Shown: positions 20,443-30,101, counted from the first letter of the stretch. The stretch: DNA of 64,000 bases from Shimia sp. R9_2 (GCF_017743735.1 NZ_JAGHRO010000003.1:310001-374000), one strand, 5' to 3'. Notes: generated by a model not told the origin, from the letters alone. Program-made: numbers and translations.

Positions 20443-20745
20443 CTACTCTGGCTCACGCACCGAGGTGACCACCTCTTCTGCGCTGCAGCCAATTTCTTCC
20501 ATGCAGATCGCCCCGAGCGTTTTGAGCAGAGAGCCTCGCTCTTCGCTGTCCAAGACGCGGTTGGCATGCATCGACGTGATCACCGTGCGGGAGGGCAGCG
20601 CCGCGGTGAAACCGCTGCCTTCTGGGACCACGATCCACACAATGGCGGCCTCAGCGTCAAAAACACGTTGGGTGAGCGCGCCGATGCGGGCCTTCAGGCT
20701 GGTCTCCACTGATTTAGGCACCTGCCCCGCCTGGACAACGCACAT
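20443..20745 (-). CDS. Small protein, tautomerase-like
   Basis: A 100-residue protein starting MCVVQAGQVPKSVET. A perfect AGGAGGTGA ribosome site (20762-20754) sits 8 bases before the ATG at 20745, so this start is better than the longer frame from 20799. The pattern PKSVETSLKARIGALTQRVF, IVWIVVPEGSGFTAALPS and a C-terminal helix resembles one tautomerase/MIF-type beta-alpha-beta unit pair. However, no N-terminal catalytic proline follows Met1. The function is unassigned. It is the last gene after the TRAP operon, 166 bases downstream of dctM. Confidence 0.6.
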   Translation of the reverse strand: MCVVQAGQVPKSVETSLKARIGALTQRVFDAEAAIVWIVVPEGSGFTAALPSRTVITSMHANRVLDSEERGSLLKTLGAICMEEIGCSAEEVVTSVREPE

Positions 20746-20838
20746 CACAGGGATCACCTCCTCTTGGCCGTCCTGCGGGTATGAAGGGCACTTAGACATG
20801 AAACTTCGTGGGAATTGGCGTGCTGCCGGTGTGGGTCC

Positions 20839-20863
20839 CCCGGCGCGTTTGATTTGCGCCGGG
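20839..20863. terminator. GC-rich hairpin between dctM and the small gene
   Basis: An 8-bp stem (CCCGGCGC at 20839-20846 with GCGCCGGG at 20856-20863) has a 9-base loop. It lies downstream of the TRAP operon but has no T-tract. It may protect the 3' end of the TRAP mRNA or be a weak terminator. Confidence 0.45.
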
Positions 20864-20910
20864 AGGAATGGCTTTTGTGATCAGCCCAAAGCGATCTGAC
20901 CCGAGAGGTC

Positions 20911-22170
20911 TCATTTGATCAGATAGAGCGTCAGCTCCGGTATGAACGTCACCATCATCAACGCAAGAAGCATCAAGAGGATAAAGGGCACCACAGAGAG
21001 GCTGACCTCAGCAAAGCGCTTTTTGAAGGCGCCTGAGGCAACCAAGAGATTGAGGCCAATGGGCGGCGTCAACAGGCCGATCTCCAAGTTGATGATCATG
21101 ATGATGCCAAGCTGGATCGGGTGCACACCAAAGTGCTGCGCCGCCGCCAGCATGACCGGCGCAAGCAGCAGGACTGCCGACACCACATCAATCAGACAGC
21201 CCACCAGCAACAGCGCCACATTGAGCGCAAGCAGGAAGGCGATCTTGCTGGAGATCACGGTTTGCAGCCACTCTGCAAAGGCGCCGGGAATGCCTTCGAT
21301 GGCCAGCACCGATTTCAGCGACAGGGCCACGGCCACAATCGGGAAAAGTGTGCCGAGCATCACCGCCGTTGAGACCGCCTCGTCAAAGAAATCTTTGGCT
21401 GAAAGCTCGCGATAGACCAGTAGCTCCACCAAGATGGCATAGCCCACGGCCACGGCTGCGGCCTCGGTTGGTGAGAAATAGCCCGTGTAGATGCCGCCAA
21501 GCAGGATCACCGGGGTCATCAGCGCAAAGATTCCTTTGCGCACCGCCTCTGCCAGACGCGCTACAGAGAATGTGCCGCGCTCGTTTCCGAGGTTGGTGGT
21601 CATGCTGTAGATCGCAAAAATCGCGGTCAGCAGAATGCCCGGAATGATCCCGGCGAGGAAGAGGTTCGCCACATTGGTTTCGGTGACAATCCCGTAGATG
21701 ATCAGCGGGATCGACGGTGGGATCAGAATGCCCAGTGTGCCCGCCGATGTGACCGCGCCAATGGCGAATTTCTCGGTGTAACCCGCTTCTTTGAGCGCCG
21801 GATACATCACCACGCCCACCGCCAGCAACGTAGCCGCTGAGGAGCCGGAAACGGCTGCAAACAGCGCGCAGGACAGCACCGAAGCGATGCCAAGTCCGCC
21901 GGGCATCCAATCGGTCGCTGCGCGCACCATCGCGATGAGATCACGTGCGATGGAGCCGCGCGACATCAGCTTGCCTGCGATGATATACATCGGGATCGCC
22001 AGCAGGACGTGGTTGTCCATCGAGGACCAGAGGTCTTCGACCACATAAAGGATATCGCCACCGGCCCAGACCAGCTGGATATAGGCAGTCACCACCAGAA
22101 GAATGAGAATGACGTTCTGGCGAAGGATCAACAGGCCCAGAACGATGCCAATCAGAATGAGAGCGTCCAT
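20911..22170 (-). CDS. dctM: TRAP transporter large permease (DctM)
   Basis: A 419-residue protein of about 12 membrane segments. Family markers include AIPMYIIAGKLMSRGSIA, GGLGIASVLSCALFAAVSGS, GTLGILIPPSIPLIIYGI and the C-terminal ITLEIGLLTPPIGLNL-like block (here NLEIGLLTPPIGLNL). DctM forms the Na+-driven channel of a tripartite importer of organic acids. It follows dctQ with one base between the genes. The substrate cannot be told from the permease. Confidence 0.95.
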   Translation of the reverse strand: MDALILIGIVLGLLILRQNVILILLVVTAYIQLVWAGGDILYVVEDLWSSMDNHVLLAIPMYIIAGKLMSRGSIARDLIAMVRAATDWMPGGLGIASVLSCALFAAVSGSSAATLLAVGVVMYPALKEAGYTEKFAIGAVTSAGTLGILIPPSIPLIIYGIVTETNVANLFLAGIIPGILLTAIFAIYSMTTNLGNERGTFSVARLAEAVRKGIFALMTPVILLGGIYTGYFSPTEAAAVAVGYAILVELLVYRELSAKDFFDEAVSTAVMLGTLFPIVAVALSLKSVLAIEGIPGAFAEWLQTVISSKIAFLLALNVALLLVGCLIDVVSAVLLLAPVMLAAAQHFGVHPIQLGIIMIINLEIGLLTPPIGLNLLVASGAFKKRFAEVSLSVVPFILLMLLALMMVTFIPELTLYLIK

Positions 22171-22171
22171 A

Positions 22172-22648
22172 TCAAGCGGTCCTCAGCTCGTCTTTTGCCT
22201 GAGGATTCAGTGCAAATATGGCGTGTTTGATGGCAGAGGATATCATCGCGTAAGGCACCACGATCTGCACCGGCCAGAGCATCAGATTAACAACCGGCAC
22301 ACGGTCGCCAAAATCGCGGGATTCCAGAACGAACTCCACCGCGTAGTAAGCAATCACAGCAAAAAGCACCGCCGAGATCAGATCGCCGATCCGGTCAATC
22401 GCTTTGAAGCGCAGAACACCGTCAGCAAATTCTGGCCGGAAATGCGCACCGCGCCCCGTGGCGAGTGTCAAACCGATCATACCCGCAAGGATGCTGCACA
22501 GAATTGCGGTTTGTTGGGCGCCCCAGAGGGATTGAGAGAAAAACTCGCGCGCGACAACATCCGCCAGCAATAGCAAAGTGGTGGCGGCATAAGCCGCCGC
22601 CGCCACAATGGCCTCTGCTTTCATCAGAAAACGTAGAAGCAACATCAT
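22172..22648 (-). CDS. dctQ: TRAP transporter small permease (DctQ)
   Basis: A 158-residue protein with four hydrophobic segments. It starts at MMLLLRFLMKAEAIV, five bases after the dctP stop; an upstream extension of the frame overlaps dctP and is not credible. The pattern LLLADVVAREFFSQSLWGAQ and RPEFADGVLRFKAIDRIGD matches DctQ. DctQ bridges the binding protein and DctM in the inner membrane. Confidence 0.9.
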   Translation of the reverse strand: MMLLLRFLMKAEAIVAAAAYAATTLLLLADVVAREFFSQSLWGAQQTAILCSILAGMIGLTLATGRGAHFRPEFADGVLRFKAIDRIGDLISAVLFAVIAYYAVEFVLESRDFGDRVPVVNLMLWPVQIVVPYAMISSAIKHAIFALNPQAKDELRTA

Positions 22649-22653
22649 AGACT

Positions 22654-23652
22654 TCAGGAACCACAGGCCACTTTGGCCGCGTTGATCTGCTCCAGAATGG
22701 AGACAGCCTTCGGACCAAGCTGCTCTGCCAGTTCTTCGCGCAGACCATCCGCAGAGGCGCGCCATTCAGCCGATTCCTCATCGCTCAGACGCGCGACAGG
22801 CAACCCTGCACCTTCAAGTTTGCCCAAGAGCGCGCCTTCGGCACCCAGCACGGCAGCAGACAGTGCCGCGCCACCTTCGGTGAAGGCAGACAGCCATTCT
22901 TTTTCCTGATCGCTCAGCTTATTGTAGCTGCGCTGAGACACGGCCACAGTGCCAATCAGGCGGGTATGGTTGCTGACAGTGACATTGGGCGCAACTTTAT
23001 GCGTGCCGATAGCAATGCCAAACACGCCGGGCAGGAAGGCGGCTTCGACGTTGCCGGTCTGCAGTGCCGGGATGGTGTCCGAAGTGCCCATTGGCACACC
23101 AACGGCTCCGATCTTGCGAGCAAAGAGCTCGTCTGCGGTGGTGGCGGCCACGCGGACCTTGCGGCCTTCAAGAGCGGATGGTGTGCGTGCTTCGTCTTTG
23201 GAGAAGACGATATAGTTGCCAACTTCCATCCATGTCAGTGGCTCCAGACGGGCTTCGCGCAGGCTTGGGCCGAGAATTTCGCTCAGGTGGTTGAAGGCCA
23301 CACAGCTGCCCTGCTCAACGCTGTCATAGAGGAAGGGAGACGACACCAGATCCATCTCCTGACCGATCAGGGACAGCGGAATGTTGGACACAAGCACCAG
23401 ATCGACGCGGCCTTTCATGCCTTGGCGCAAAATGGTTTGCTCGTCGCCCAGCTGCGCATCGCCGATGACTTCGATTTTCATCTCACCGCCGGACTCTTCT
23501 TCGATCTTTTTCGCCACGCCTTGTGCCCACTGACCCCATGGGGACGACAGCGGCGCAACGGTGGCCAGTTTCAAAGTGGTTTCCGCAAGCGCTGTGCTGC
23601 TCATAACGCCCAACGCGAGCGCACAGGTGGTGGCGAATTTGGTAAATTTCAT
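22654..23652 (-). CDS. dctP: TRAP transporter substrate-binding protein (DctP)
   Basis: A 332-residue periplasmic protein with a signal peptide (MKFTKFATTCALALGVMSS, likely cut after ALA at about residue 23). The mature part shows LKLATVAPLSSPWGQWAQG, EVIGDAQLGDEQTILRQGMK and LEGRKVRVAATTADELFARK. The usual DctP arginine that binds a carboxylate lies in the RKVRV region. It heads the dctPQM operon and diverges from the AraC regulator gene, which probably controls it. The substrate is unknown. Confidence 0.93.
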   Translation of the reverse strand: MKFTKFATTCALALGVMSSTALAETTLKLATVAPLSSPWGQWAQGVAKKIEEESGGEMKIEVIGDAQLGDEQTILRQGMKGRVDLVLVSNIPLSLIGQEMDLVSSPFLYDSVEQGSCVAFNHLSEILGPSLREARLEPLTWMEVGNYIVFSKDEARTPSALEGRKVRVAATTADELFARKIGAVGVPMGTSDTIPALQTGNVEAAFLPGVFGIAIGTHKVAPNVTVSNHTRLIGTVAVSQRSYNKLSDQEKEWLSAFTEGGAALSAAVLGAEGALLGKLEGAGLPVARLSDEESAEWRASADGLREELAEQLGPKAVSILEQINAAKVACGS

Positions 23653-24132
23653 CGGCTTACTCCTCGTTCTTATCCGATCGAAGGAAGGCAGATTGAGAAA
23701 CCGTTATGCGTTGCAAGCTCTTGCTATCACATCATAAATAACCTCTCCCTCAAGCGCAGATATGCTTAAGGTTGGCTTGATGAGATCACGCAGACAATTG
23801 CTGCGCGGCCTGCCCCAACGGTTTTCAGTCGCCTCCCTGGTCCTCCATCGGTATTTATGCTGGAGAGCGAAATTGGATGCTATGTCGCCATAGGCCAGAA
23901 TTTTGACAATTTAGGACACGGGAAAATTACCGAAGTTAAATCAGCAGGTTATATAGTTAACCTCAGAGGTTCCCTCGCAAGGTGAGCATTGCGTAATGGC
24001 GTCCACGCTTTACAGGCTCTTTGGCAAGGTGCACGTTTGAAGGGCAGTACTCTTTTTCACGCAAGACATTGGGAAAACGCGGGGTCGTATGGCTTGCATC
24101 TGACCGGAAAAATCGGACATATGTGAAGCACT
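23653..24132. other. Divergent regulatory region, dctP / AraC gene
   Basis: These 480 bases contain no supported gene and are AT-richer than the surroundings. A dyad AGGTTATATAGTTAACCT (23946-23963; 6-bp arms AGGTTA/TAACCT) is a candidate operator between the two divergent promoters. The length is generous for a promoter region and could include a long leader. Confidence 0.5.
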
Positions 24133-25188
24133 GTGACGATCGCCTTTTGCATAGGCGCTTTCGGACGTACTGGAGCAGTTTTGGAAGACAGGATCTACCA
24201 TACGGCCAAGCTCAACGCGGCCTTGGCAGCATTGAAAAAACGGGGCATCGACACGGCGCATGTCTTTGAAGGCACTGAGCTTGAGCCCCATGCATTGAAA
24301 GACGGCGCTCTGCGCGTCTCGTCAGCGCAGATATTGCATGCCCTCAGGAATATCTCTGAACGGTTCTGGCACCCGCATTTACCCTATGAGATCGGCAGCC
24401 ACATCCGAATTTCCGCTTACGGCATGTACGGTTACGCGGTGCTTTGCAGCACAAACTATCTAGAGACCGTGGCTTTCGCGCGCAAGTTTCACCATCTGGC
24501 GGCTCCAACGTCCCGACTGGCGTTTTCCTTTGAGGACGGCGCACAGGGATGGGAAGCAGAACCGCTTGGCGCGGCTTATGCGGATCGGGCGTTTTATACC
24601 TTCCTCGTGAACCTGCAGATGGGCATCTTCAATGCGCTGCACAATGATGTGGTTGGGGATCGGTTTCACTCAGACCTGATTGAGCTGCGCTATCCTGAGG
24701 ACAGCGATTACACTTTGCCGCCGGAGGCCGCCAAAGAGATCCGGTACGGGGCCGCGCAAAACCGCTTCCATGTGTCGCCCGATTGGTTTGAGCGCCCGCT
24801 TGAGCGTGGGAACACTGTGACATTTCAGAGCGTTGTGCAGATGTGTGAAAGGGAGTTGTCCGAGCTTAACCAGCAAAACGCCGTCTCAGCTCAGGTCCGC
24901 AATACTCTGCTGCAAAGCGGTTGTTTGTCCTCCAGCATGGAAGAGATTGCCGACCGCATGAACCTCACGAGCCGCACCCTGCGTCGGCATCTGAAGCGCG
25001 AAGAAACAACCTTTAGCGATATTGTCGATATGACGCGCACCGAACTTGCGGTGAAGTATTTGCGCGAGGCGGATCTGAGCATCGAAGAGATCGCCCGTGT
25101 TCTGGGCTTCTCTGAGACCGCAAGCTTTGTGCGCGCCTTCAAGCGCTGTACCGGTAAGACCCCCAAAGCCTACCGGATTTCTGCATAA
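24133..25188 (+). CDS. AraC-family transcriptional regulator
   Basis: A 351-residue regulator with a GTG start at 24133; the true start may be a few codons away. Residues ~20-230 match the PF12625-type N-terminal sensing domain of OruR/ArgR-like regulators (ISAYGMYGYAVLCSTNYLET). The C-terminal ~95 residues are two HTH motifs (SMEEIADRMNLTSRTLRRHL and IEEIARVLGFSETASFVRAF, then TGKTPKAYR). It is divergent from the TRAP operon, so it probably activates substrate uptake. The ligand is unknown. Confidence 0.9.
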   Translation: MTIAFCIGAFGRTGAVLEDRIYHTAKLNAALAALKKRGIDTAHVFEGTELEPHALKDGALRVSSAQILHALRNISERFWHPHLPYEIGSHIRISAYGMYGYAVLCSTNYLETVAFARKFHHLAAPTSRLAFSFEDGAQGWEAEPLGAAYADRAFYTFLVNLQMGIFNALHNDVVGDRFHSDLIELRYPEDSDYTLPPEAAKEIRYGAAQNRFHVSPDWFERPLERGNTVTFQSVVQMCERELSELNQQNAVSAQVRNTLLQSGCLSSSMEEIADRMNLTSRTLRRHLKREETTFSDIVDMTRTELAVKYLREADLSIEEIARVLGFSETASFVRAFKRCTGKTPKAYRISA

Positions 25189-25229
25189 AATCACGCGCCA
25201 AGATCTGCTCTCGGCGCGTGCGGGATTTT
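25186..25229. terminator. Convergent terminator, AraC gene / codA-like gene
   Basis: The stem CACGCGCC (25192-25199) / GGCGCGTG (25213-25220) is extended by AAAAT/ATTTT arms with a small bulge. T-runs form on both strands. It separates the two convergent genes. Confidence 0.65.
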
Positions 25230-26520
25230 AGCCCTCAGAGGACGGTGCATAAGCTGCCGGATCCACATGGCTTGGTCGGCCGGGCAGAGACAGCGCTGTC
25301 ATCTGCGGGGCGTTCTGTGCAATCACCTTGCCGCTGCGGATCACCGCCAGACGATGCGCCCGCAGGCGGATCGCTTCAATCGGGTCTTGGGCCTGCAAGA
25401 GCACCATGTTGGCGCGACAGCCCGGGGCCAGGCCGTACCCTTCCAGCCCCATGATTTTGGCGGAGTTGGTGGTCACAGCCTCAAAACACCACGCCATATC
25501 CTCGCGGCTGGAGAGCTGCCCCACATGCAGCCCCATGAAGGCCACATCAAGCATGTCCGCCTTACCAAGCGAATACCACGGGTCCATCACACAGTCAGAA
25601 CCAAAGCCCACGGTGATGCCCGCATCACGCAGCTCGCGCACACGGGTCTGGCCTCGGCGTTTGGGATAGGTGTCATGGCGCCCCTGCAACATGATGTTAA
25701 TCAGCGGATTGGGGATCGCGTGCACACCTGCTTCGACCATCAAGGGGATCAGCTTGGACACGTAGTAGTTGTCCATCGAGTGCATGGAGGTCAGGTGAGA
25801 GCCAGCCACCCTGCCCTGCAGCCCCAGCCGCTGGGTCTCGTAGGCCAGCGTTTCGATTTGGCGGCTGTGCGGATCGTCACTTTCATCACAATGCATGTCG
25901 ACCATCAGACCGCGCTCTGCCGCAATCTCACAAAGCTGACGCACGGACTCTGCGCCATCGGCCATGGTGCGCTCAAAATGCGGGATGCCGCCGACCACAT
26001 CCACACCCATATCAAGCGCACGAATGGTGTTTGCCATGGCTGTCGGGTCGCGTAGCACGCCATCCTGCGGGAAGGCCACGAGCTGCAATTCGATGTAGTC
26101 CTTGACCTGCTCGCGCACCTCCAGCAGCGCCCGAACCCCTTTCAGTTCGTCATCGCAAGTGTCTACATGGGTGCGGATCGCACCAAGCCCCATAGAGGCC
26201 GCCAGGTCGCAATAGCGCATGGCCCGCGCGATGATGTCTTCAACGCTTTGGATCGGCTTCAACTCGCCCCAAAGCGCGATGCCTTCCAGCAAGGTGCCAG
26301 AGACATTCATGCGCGGCGTGCCAAGCGACAGCGTGGCGTCCATGTGAAAATGCGGATCCACAAAGGGCGGCGACACAAGGTTCCCGCCGACATCGATCAC
26401 TTCTTGGGCCTCAGCTGTGATGCCCGCCTCAACAGCGGCAATCACACCTTCCTTAACGGCGATGTCTTGCCCCTTGCGCCCATCTGGCAGACTGGCGTTT
26501 TTGACAATCAGATCAAACAT
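25228..26520 (-). CDS. CodA-like cytosine deaminase family amidohydrolase
   Basis: A 430-residue metal-dependent deaminase. All E. coli CodA metal and catalytic residues are present with a constant offset of four: His57 and His59 (DPHFHMD), His210 and Glu213 (DMHCDESDD), His242 (GSHLTSMHS) and Asp309. The substrate glutamine (AFPQ) is kept at 152. However, the position of CodA Asp314, which contacts the pyrimidine, is Cys310 (GSDCVMDPW). The enzyme may therefore act on a related ring such as a modified pyrimidine or creatinine. It is the last gene of the ABC importer run, 10 bases after a permease. Confidence 0.85.
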   Translation of the reverse strand: MFDLIVKNASLPDGRKGQDIAVKEGVIAAVEAGITAEAQEVIDVGGNLVSPPFVDPHFHMDATLSLGTPRMNVSGTLLEGIALWGELKPIQSVEDIIARAMRYCDLAASMGLGAIRTHVDTCDDELKGVRALLEVREQVKDYIELQLVAFPQDGVLRDPTAMANTIRALDMGVDVVGGIPHFERTMADGAESVRQLCEIAAERGLMVDMHCDESDDPHSRQIETLAYETQRLGLQGRVAGSHLTSMHSMDNYYVSKLIPLMVEAGVHAIPNPLINIMLQGRHDTYPKRRGQTRVRELRDAGITVGFGSDCVMDPWYSLGKADMLDVAFMGLHVGQLSSREDMAWCFEAVTTNSAKIMGLEGYGLAPGCRANMVLLQAQDPIEAIRLRAHRLAVIRSGKVIAQNAPQMTALSLPGRPSHVDPAAYAPSSEG

Positions 26521-26530
26521 TTCTCAATCC

Positions 26531-27475
26531 TCAACGTTGACCTTTGAACCATGGCGCCAGAAGCGCGCGCGGATAATCGGCGCGGCGGGCGGCCACAACA
26601 AGGGCAATAATGGACAACACATAAGGTGCGGCCAGAAACGCCTGGCTTGGGATCACGGCACCAACTTCGGTTTGCAGCCGCACCTGAAGCGCGTCAAATG
26701 CCCCAAACAGCAAGGCCCCCAGCAGCGCTTTGCCCGGCCGCCAGCTTGCGAAAATCACAAGCGCAATGCAGATCCAGCCGCGCCCGTTCACCATGCCAAA
26801 GAAGAAGGCATCAAAGGCCGACATGGTGAGGAACGCACCGCCAAGCGCCATCAGCGCGGAACCGGCCACAACTGCACCAATCCGCAAGCCATAAACCGAG
26901 AGCCCTTGCGCATCGACACTGTCCGGATTGTCGCCCACCGCCTGAATGGCAACGCCAAGAGGCGTACGGTAAAGCACGTACCAAATGACCACGACCATCA
27001 GCAGCGCGAGCCAGGTCAACGCTGTCTGTTGAAACAGCACTGGCCCCAGAAACGGCAAGTCAGACAGCACCGGAATATCAAGCGCACGGAAGGGCTCGAT
27101 GCGTGGTGGTGAAGAGACATTGGGCAAGGCGGTGCGGTAGGTGAAATAGCTCACTGAGGTGGCAAACAGCGTGACCCCAAGGCCTGAAACGTGTTGACTG
27201 AGGCCCAATGGCACGGTCAGCAGCGCATGGATGAGGCCAAAGAAGGCCCCCGCTCCTGCGGCGACCAAGACCCCGCCCCAAAGACCTGCGCCCAGCCAGA
27301 CAGCCATCCACCCCGACATGGCGCCAGCCACAAAAACCCCTTCGATACCAAGGTTTAACACGCCAGACTTCTCACAAAGAAGCGCGCCGAGCACGCCAAA
27401 TATCAGCGGAGTTGCGATGCGCAGAGAGGCGGCCCAGAAGCTTTCACTCAACAGGATGTTCAGAATATCCATCAT
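26531..27475 (-). CDS. ABC transporter permease (NupQ/YufQ-like)
   Basis: A 314-residue inner-membrane protein with about 8-9 hydrophobic segments. It carries the pattern ATPLIFGVLGALLCEKSGVLN and NLGIEGVFVAGAMSGWMAVW at the N-terminus, typical of permeases paired with BMP-type binding proteins for nucleosides. GVAIQAVGDNPDSVDAQG is the cytoplasmic coupling loop. It overlaps the other permease gene by four bases. Confidence 0.9.
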   Translation of the reverse strand: MMDILNILLSESFWAASLRIATPLIFGVLGALLCEKSGVLNLGIEGVFVAGAMSGWMAVWLGAGLWGGVLVAAGAGAFFGLIHALLTVPLGLSQHVSGLGVTLFATSVSYFTYRTALPNVSSPPRIEPFRALDIPVLSDLPFLGPVLFQQTALTWLALLMVVVIWYVLYRTPLGVAIQAVGDNPDSVDAQGLSVYGLRIGAVVAGSALMALGGAFLTMSAFDAFFFGMVNGRGWICIALVIFASWRPGKALLGALLFGAFDALQVRLQTEVGAVIPSQAFLAAPYVLSIIALVVAARRADYPRALLAPWFKGQR

Positions 27476-28548
27476 GCGCCTTCTCCTTTGCCGGAAGCCA
27501 CGCGCGCGATGCGGAAACGGGCGAAGAAGCCCCCGATCAGCACGCAGAGCAAAGACATCGCAACCACCAGATCCGCCAGATATGACGACACGCCCATGGC
27601 GCGGCTCATGGAATCTGCCCCAACAAAGACCGACGCAATGAACAAAGCGGAGATCACCACGCCCACCGGCGACAGCCCCGCGAGCATCGCAACCACAATG
27701 CCGGTGTAGCCAAAGCCTGGAGAGAGATCGGCGGTCAAATAACCTTTCAGACCCGCCACTTCGCTCACGCCAGCCATGCCAGCCAGCGCACCGGAGACAA
27801 TGGCGACGCTCATCATGGTGCGGTTTACCGGGATACCTGCATGGCGTGCGGCAGCGGCGTTTTCACCAACCGCGCGCAATTTGAAGCCCCAAACGGAGCG
27901 GGTGAGCATGAATTGCGCCACCACCGCACAGAAGAGCGCGATGAACAGCCCGCTGTGCACGCGCATCCGCTCCATCAGCGGCGGTAACATGCCTTGATCC
28001 AGTATGGGCGCGCTTTGTGGCCAGCCCAGCCCCATGGGATCCTGCAACGGGCCTTCCAGCATATATTGTAGGAAAATCAAGATGATGAAGTTCAAAAGCA
28101 AGGTGGTCACCACCTCGTCCGCGCCAAAGCGGGTCTTCAGCGCAGTGGAGGCCACCATGCCCGCTGCCCCCGCGGCACAACCGCAGAGAATGATGGTTGG
28201 AACCAACACAATGGCGGGCACATCTAGAAACCCGGCACCCACGGCCACGGCGGCCATGGCACCAAGATAAAGCTGGCCTTCGGCACCAATGTTCCAGAGC
28301 CGCGCGCGGAACGCGAGTGCAGCGGCGAGCCCGGTGAAGATCAAAGGCGTCGCGCGGGTCAGCATTTCGGTGAAAGCAAAGGTGGAGCCAAAGACCCCGC
28401 GAAACATTTCGCCGTATGCTGTCGCAACATTGGCTCCGGCAAACATCAACGGCACCGCGGCTAAGGCCAAGGCTATCAAGGCTGACAGCACCGGAATGCC
28501 CAGTGTCAAAGCGCGCGAAGGCGCATTTCGTGGCTCGATGCGGATCAT
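27472..28548 (-). CDS. ABC transporter permease (NupP/YufP-like)
   Basis: A 358-residue inner-membrane protein. It has a long hydrophobic N-terminal helix, then TRATPLIFTGLAAALAFRARL and NIGAEGQLYLGAMAAVAVG, both characteristic of this permease family, and a coupling loop GFKLRAVGENAAAARHAGI. It partners the NupQ-like permease as a heterodimer. It overlaps the ATPase gene by four bases upstream and the second permease by four downstream, so translation is coupled. Confidence 0.9.
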   Translation of the reverse strand: MIRIEPRNAPSRALTLGIPVLSALIALALAAVPLMFAGANVATAYGEMFRGVFGSTFAFTEMLTRATPLIFTGLAAALAFRARLWNIGAEGQLYLGAMAAVAVGAGFLDVPAIVLVPTIILCGCAAGAAGMVASTALKTRFGADEVVTTLLLNFIILIFLQYMLEGPLQDPMGLGWPQSAPILDQGMLPPLMERMRVHSGLFIALFCAVVAQFMLTRSVWGFKLRAVGENAAAARHAGIPVNRTMMSVAIVSGALAGMAGVSEVAGLKGYLTADLSPGFGYTGIVVAMLAGLSPVGVVISALFIASVFVGADSMSRAMGVSSYLADLVVAMSLLCVLIGGFFARFRIARVASGKGEGA

Positions 28549-30062
28549 TCGTATTCTCCTGCCATCATCAGGCCGATTTCCTCTCGGTCTCTTGTAAAGG
28601 CTTCGATCAGCTCACCGTCATGGATCACCATGATCCGGTCCGACAGGCCAAGCAGCTCGTCCAGATCTTCGGAGATCAGCACCACACCGGCCCCTTGTTT
28701 GCGCGCCTCAAGCAAGCGACGGGCCACCTCAGCCGCCGCGCCCATATCAAGGCCCCGTGTCGGCTGATTGGCCAGAATGAGCTTGGGCGATTGTTCAAAC
28801 ACCCGCGCCAGAATGAGCTTCTGGATATTGCCGCCAGACAGCAGCCGTGCCCGCGCGCTCACGCCCGGGCCGCGCACGTCATAGGCTTCCGTCAAACGCG
28901 CGGCGTTCTCAGCAATCGCCTCACGTTTCAGAATACCGCCGGACTGCACTTCAGGATCATTCAACCGCTCGATCACCATGTTCTCAGCCACACTCATGGA
29001 GCCGACAATGCCGTCATGGTGGCGGTCTTCGGGGATGCGCCCCACCCCCGCTTTGATCATCGCAGAAGGGTTGCCATGGGCAATCGCTTCGCCGTCGATT
29101 CTAAACACCCCGTTGCTGGGGATGTTCAGGCCAGAGATCAGCCCGGCAAGCGCGCTTTGCCCGTTGCCCGATACACCGGCAACACCAAGGATTTCATGGC
29201 GCGCGACCTGAAAGCTCACGTTGGTCAGGCTGTCGCGTTTTGAACGGCCCGTCACTGAGACATTTTCAAGAGTCATGATCGGCGCACCGGGCGTCATGTC
29301 CTCGCGCTGGGTTTCGGGCGTGTCCGCGCCCACCATCATGCGCGCAATGCTGCGTTCATCCGCATCTTTGGTGGCGATCTCGCCCACTTTCACACCATGG
29401 CGCAGCACCGCGATGCGATGGGAAAACGCGAGCACTTCGCGCAGCTTGTGAGAAATAAAGATCACAGACAATCCGCGCTTTGTCATCGCGCCGATATTCT
29501 CAAAAAGCGTGTCCGCTTCTTGCGGCGTCAAGACAGCGGTCGGCTCGTCCAACACCAGAATGCGCACATCGCGGTAAAGCGCCTTCAGGATTTCGACACG
29601 CTGCCGTTCCCCCACTGACAACCGCCCGACAGGCACATCCAGAGCGACCTGCAAGCCTGTGTCAGACATGATCTTTTCGATCTTACTGCGTGCCATAGCA
29701 CTGTCGCGACGCAACCGCCAAAGCGGCTCTGAGCCAAGCACAATATTGTCGAGCGCATTGAGGTTTTCGGCCAAGGTAAAGTGCTGGTGCACCATGCCGA
29801 TGCCCGCAGAGAGCGCCGCCTGCGGATGGCCCAGCGTGAGTGGCTCGATCGCGCCAATTTCGTTGCGCACATCAATGGCGCCGCTGTCCGGCAAGTAGTG
29901 GCCGAAAAGCATATTCATCAACGTGGTTTTGCCGGCACCGTTTTCACCAAGCAGCGCCAGCACCTCACCCTGATGCAAATCAAGGCTCACGTCGTCATTA
30001 GCCACAACCGAGCCAAATCGCTTGGAGAGCCCTTTGAGGGATAGAACAATTGTCTGTGTCAT
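28545..30062 (-). CDS. ABC transporter ATP-binding protein (NupO/YufO-like)
   Basis: A 505-residue protein with two fused ABC domains. The first has LLGENGAGKTTLMN (Walker A), LSVGERQRVEILKAL (signature) and ILVLDEPTAVL (Walker B). The second has the degenerate GVSGNGQSALAGLISG and LSGGNIQKLILAR with LILANQPTRGLDM. This twin-cassette form is shared by sugar and nucleoside importers using BMP-type binding proteins. It is coupled by overlap to the downstream permease and follows the binding-protein gene. Confidence 0.93.
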   Translation of the reverse strand: MTQTIVLSLKGLSKRFGSVVANDDVSLDLHQGEVLALLGENGAGKTTLMNMLFGHYLPDSGAIDVRNEIGAIEPLTLGHPQAALSAGIGMVHQHFTLAENLNALDNIVLGSEPLWRLRRDSAMARSKIEKIMSDTGLQVALDVPVGRLSVGERQRVEILKALYRDVRILVLDEPTAVLTPQEADTLFENIGAMTKRGLSVIFISHKLREVLAFSHRIAVLRHGVKVGEIATKDADERSIARMMVGADTPETQREDMTPGAPIMTLENVSVTGRSKRDSLTNVSFQVARHEILGVAGVSGNGQSALAGLISGLNIPSNGVFRIDGEAIAHGNPSAMIKAGVGRIPEDRHHDGIVGSMSVAENMVIERLNDPEVQSGGILKREAIAENAARLTEAYDVRGPGVSARARLLSGGNIQKLILARVFEQSPKLILANQPTRGLDMGAAAEVARRLLEARKQGAGVVLISEDLDELLGLSDRIMVIHDGELIEAFTRDREEIGLMMAGEYE

Positions 30063-30101
30063 GGATGTGCGAGGCCGGCGGATGGCCGGCCTCCTATGTC
30101 A

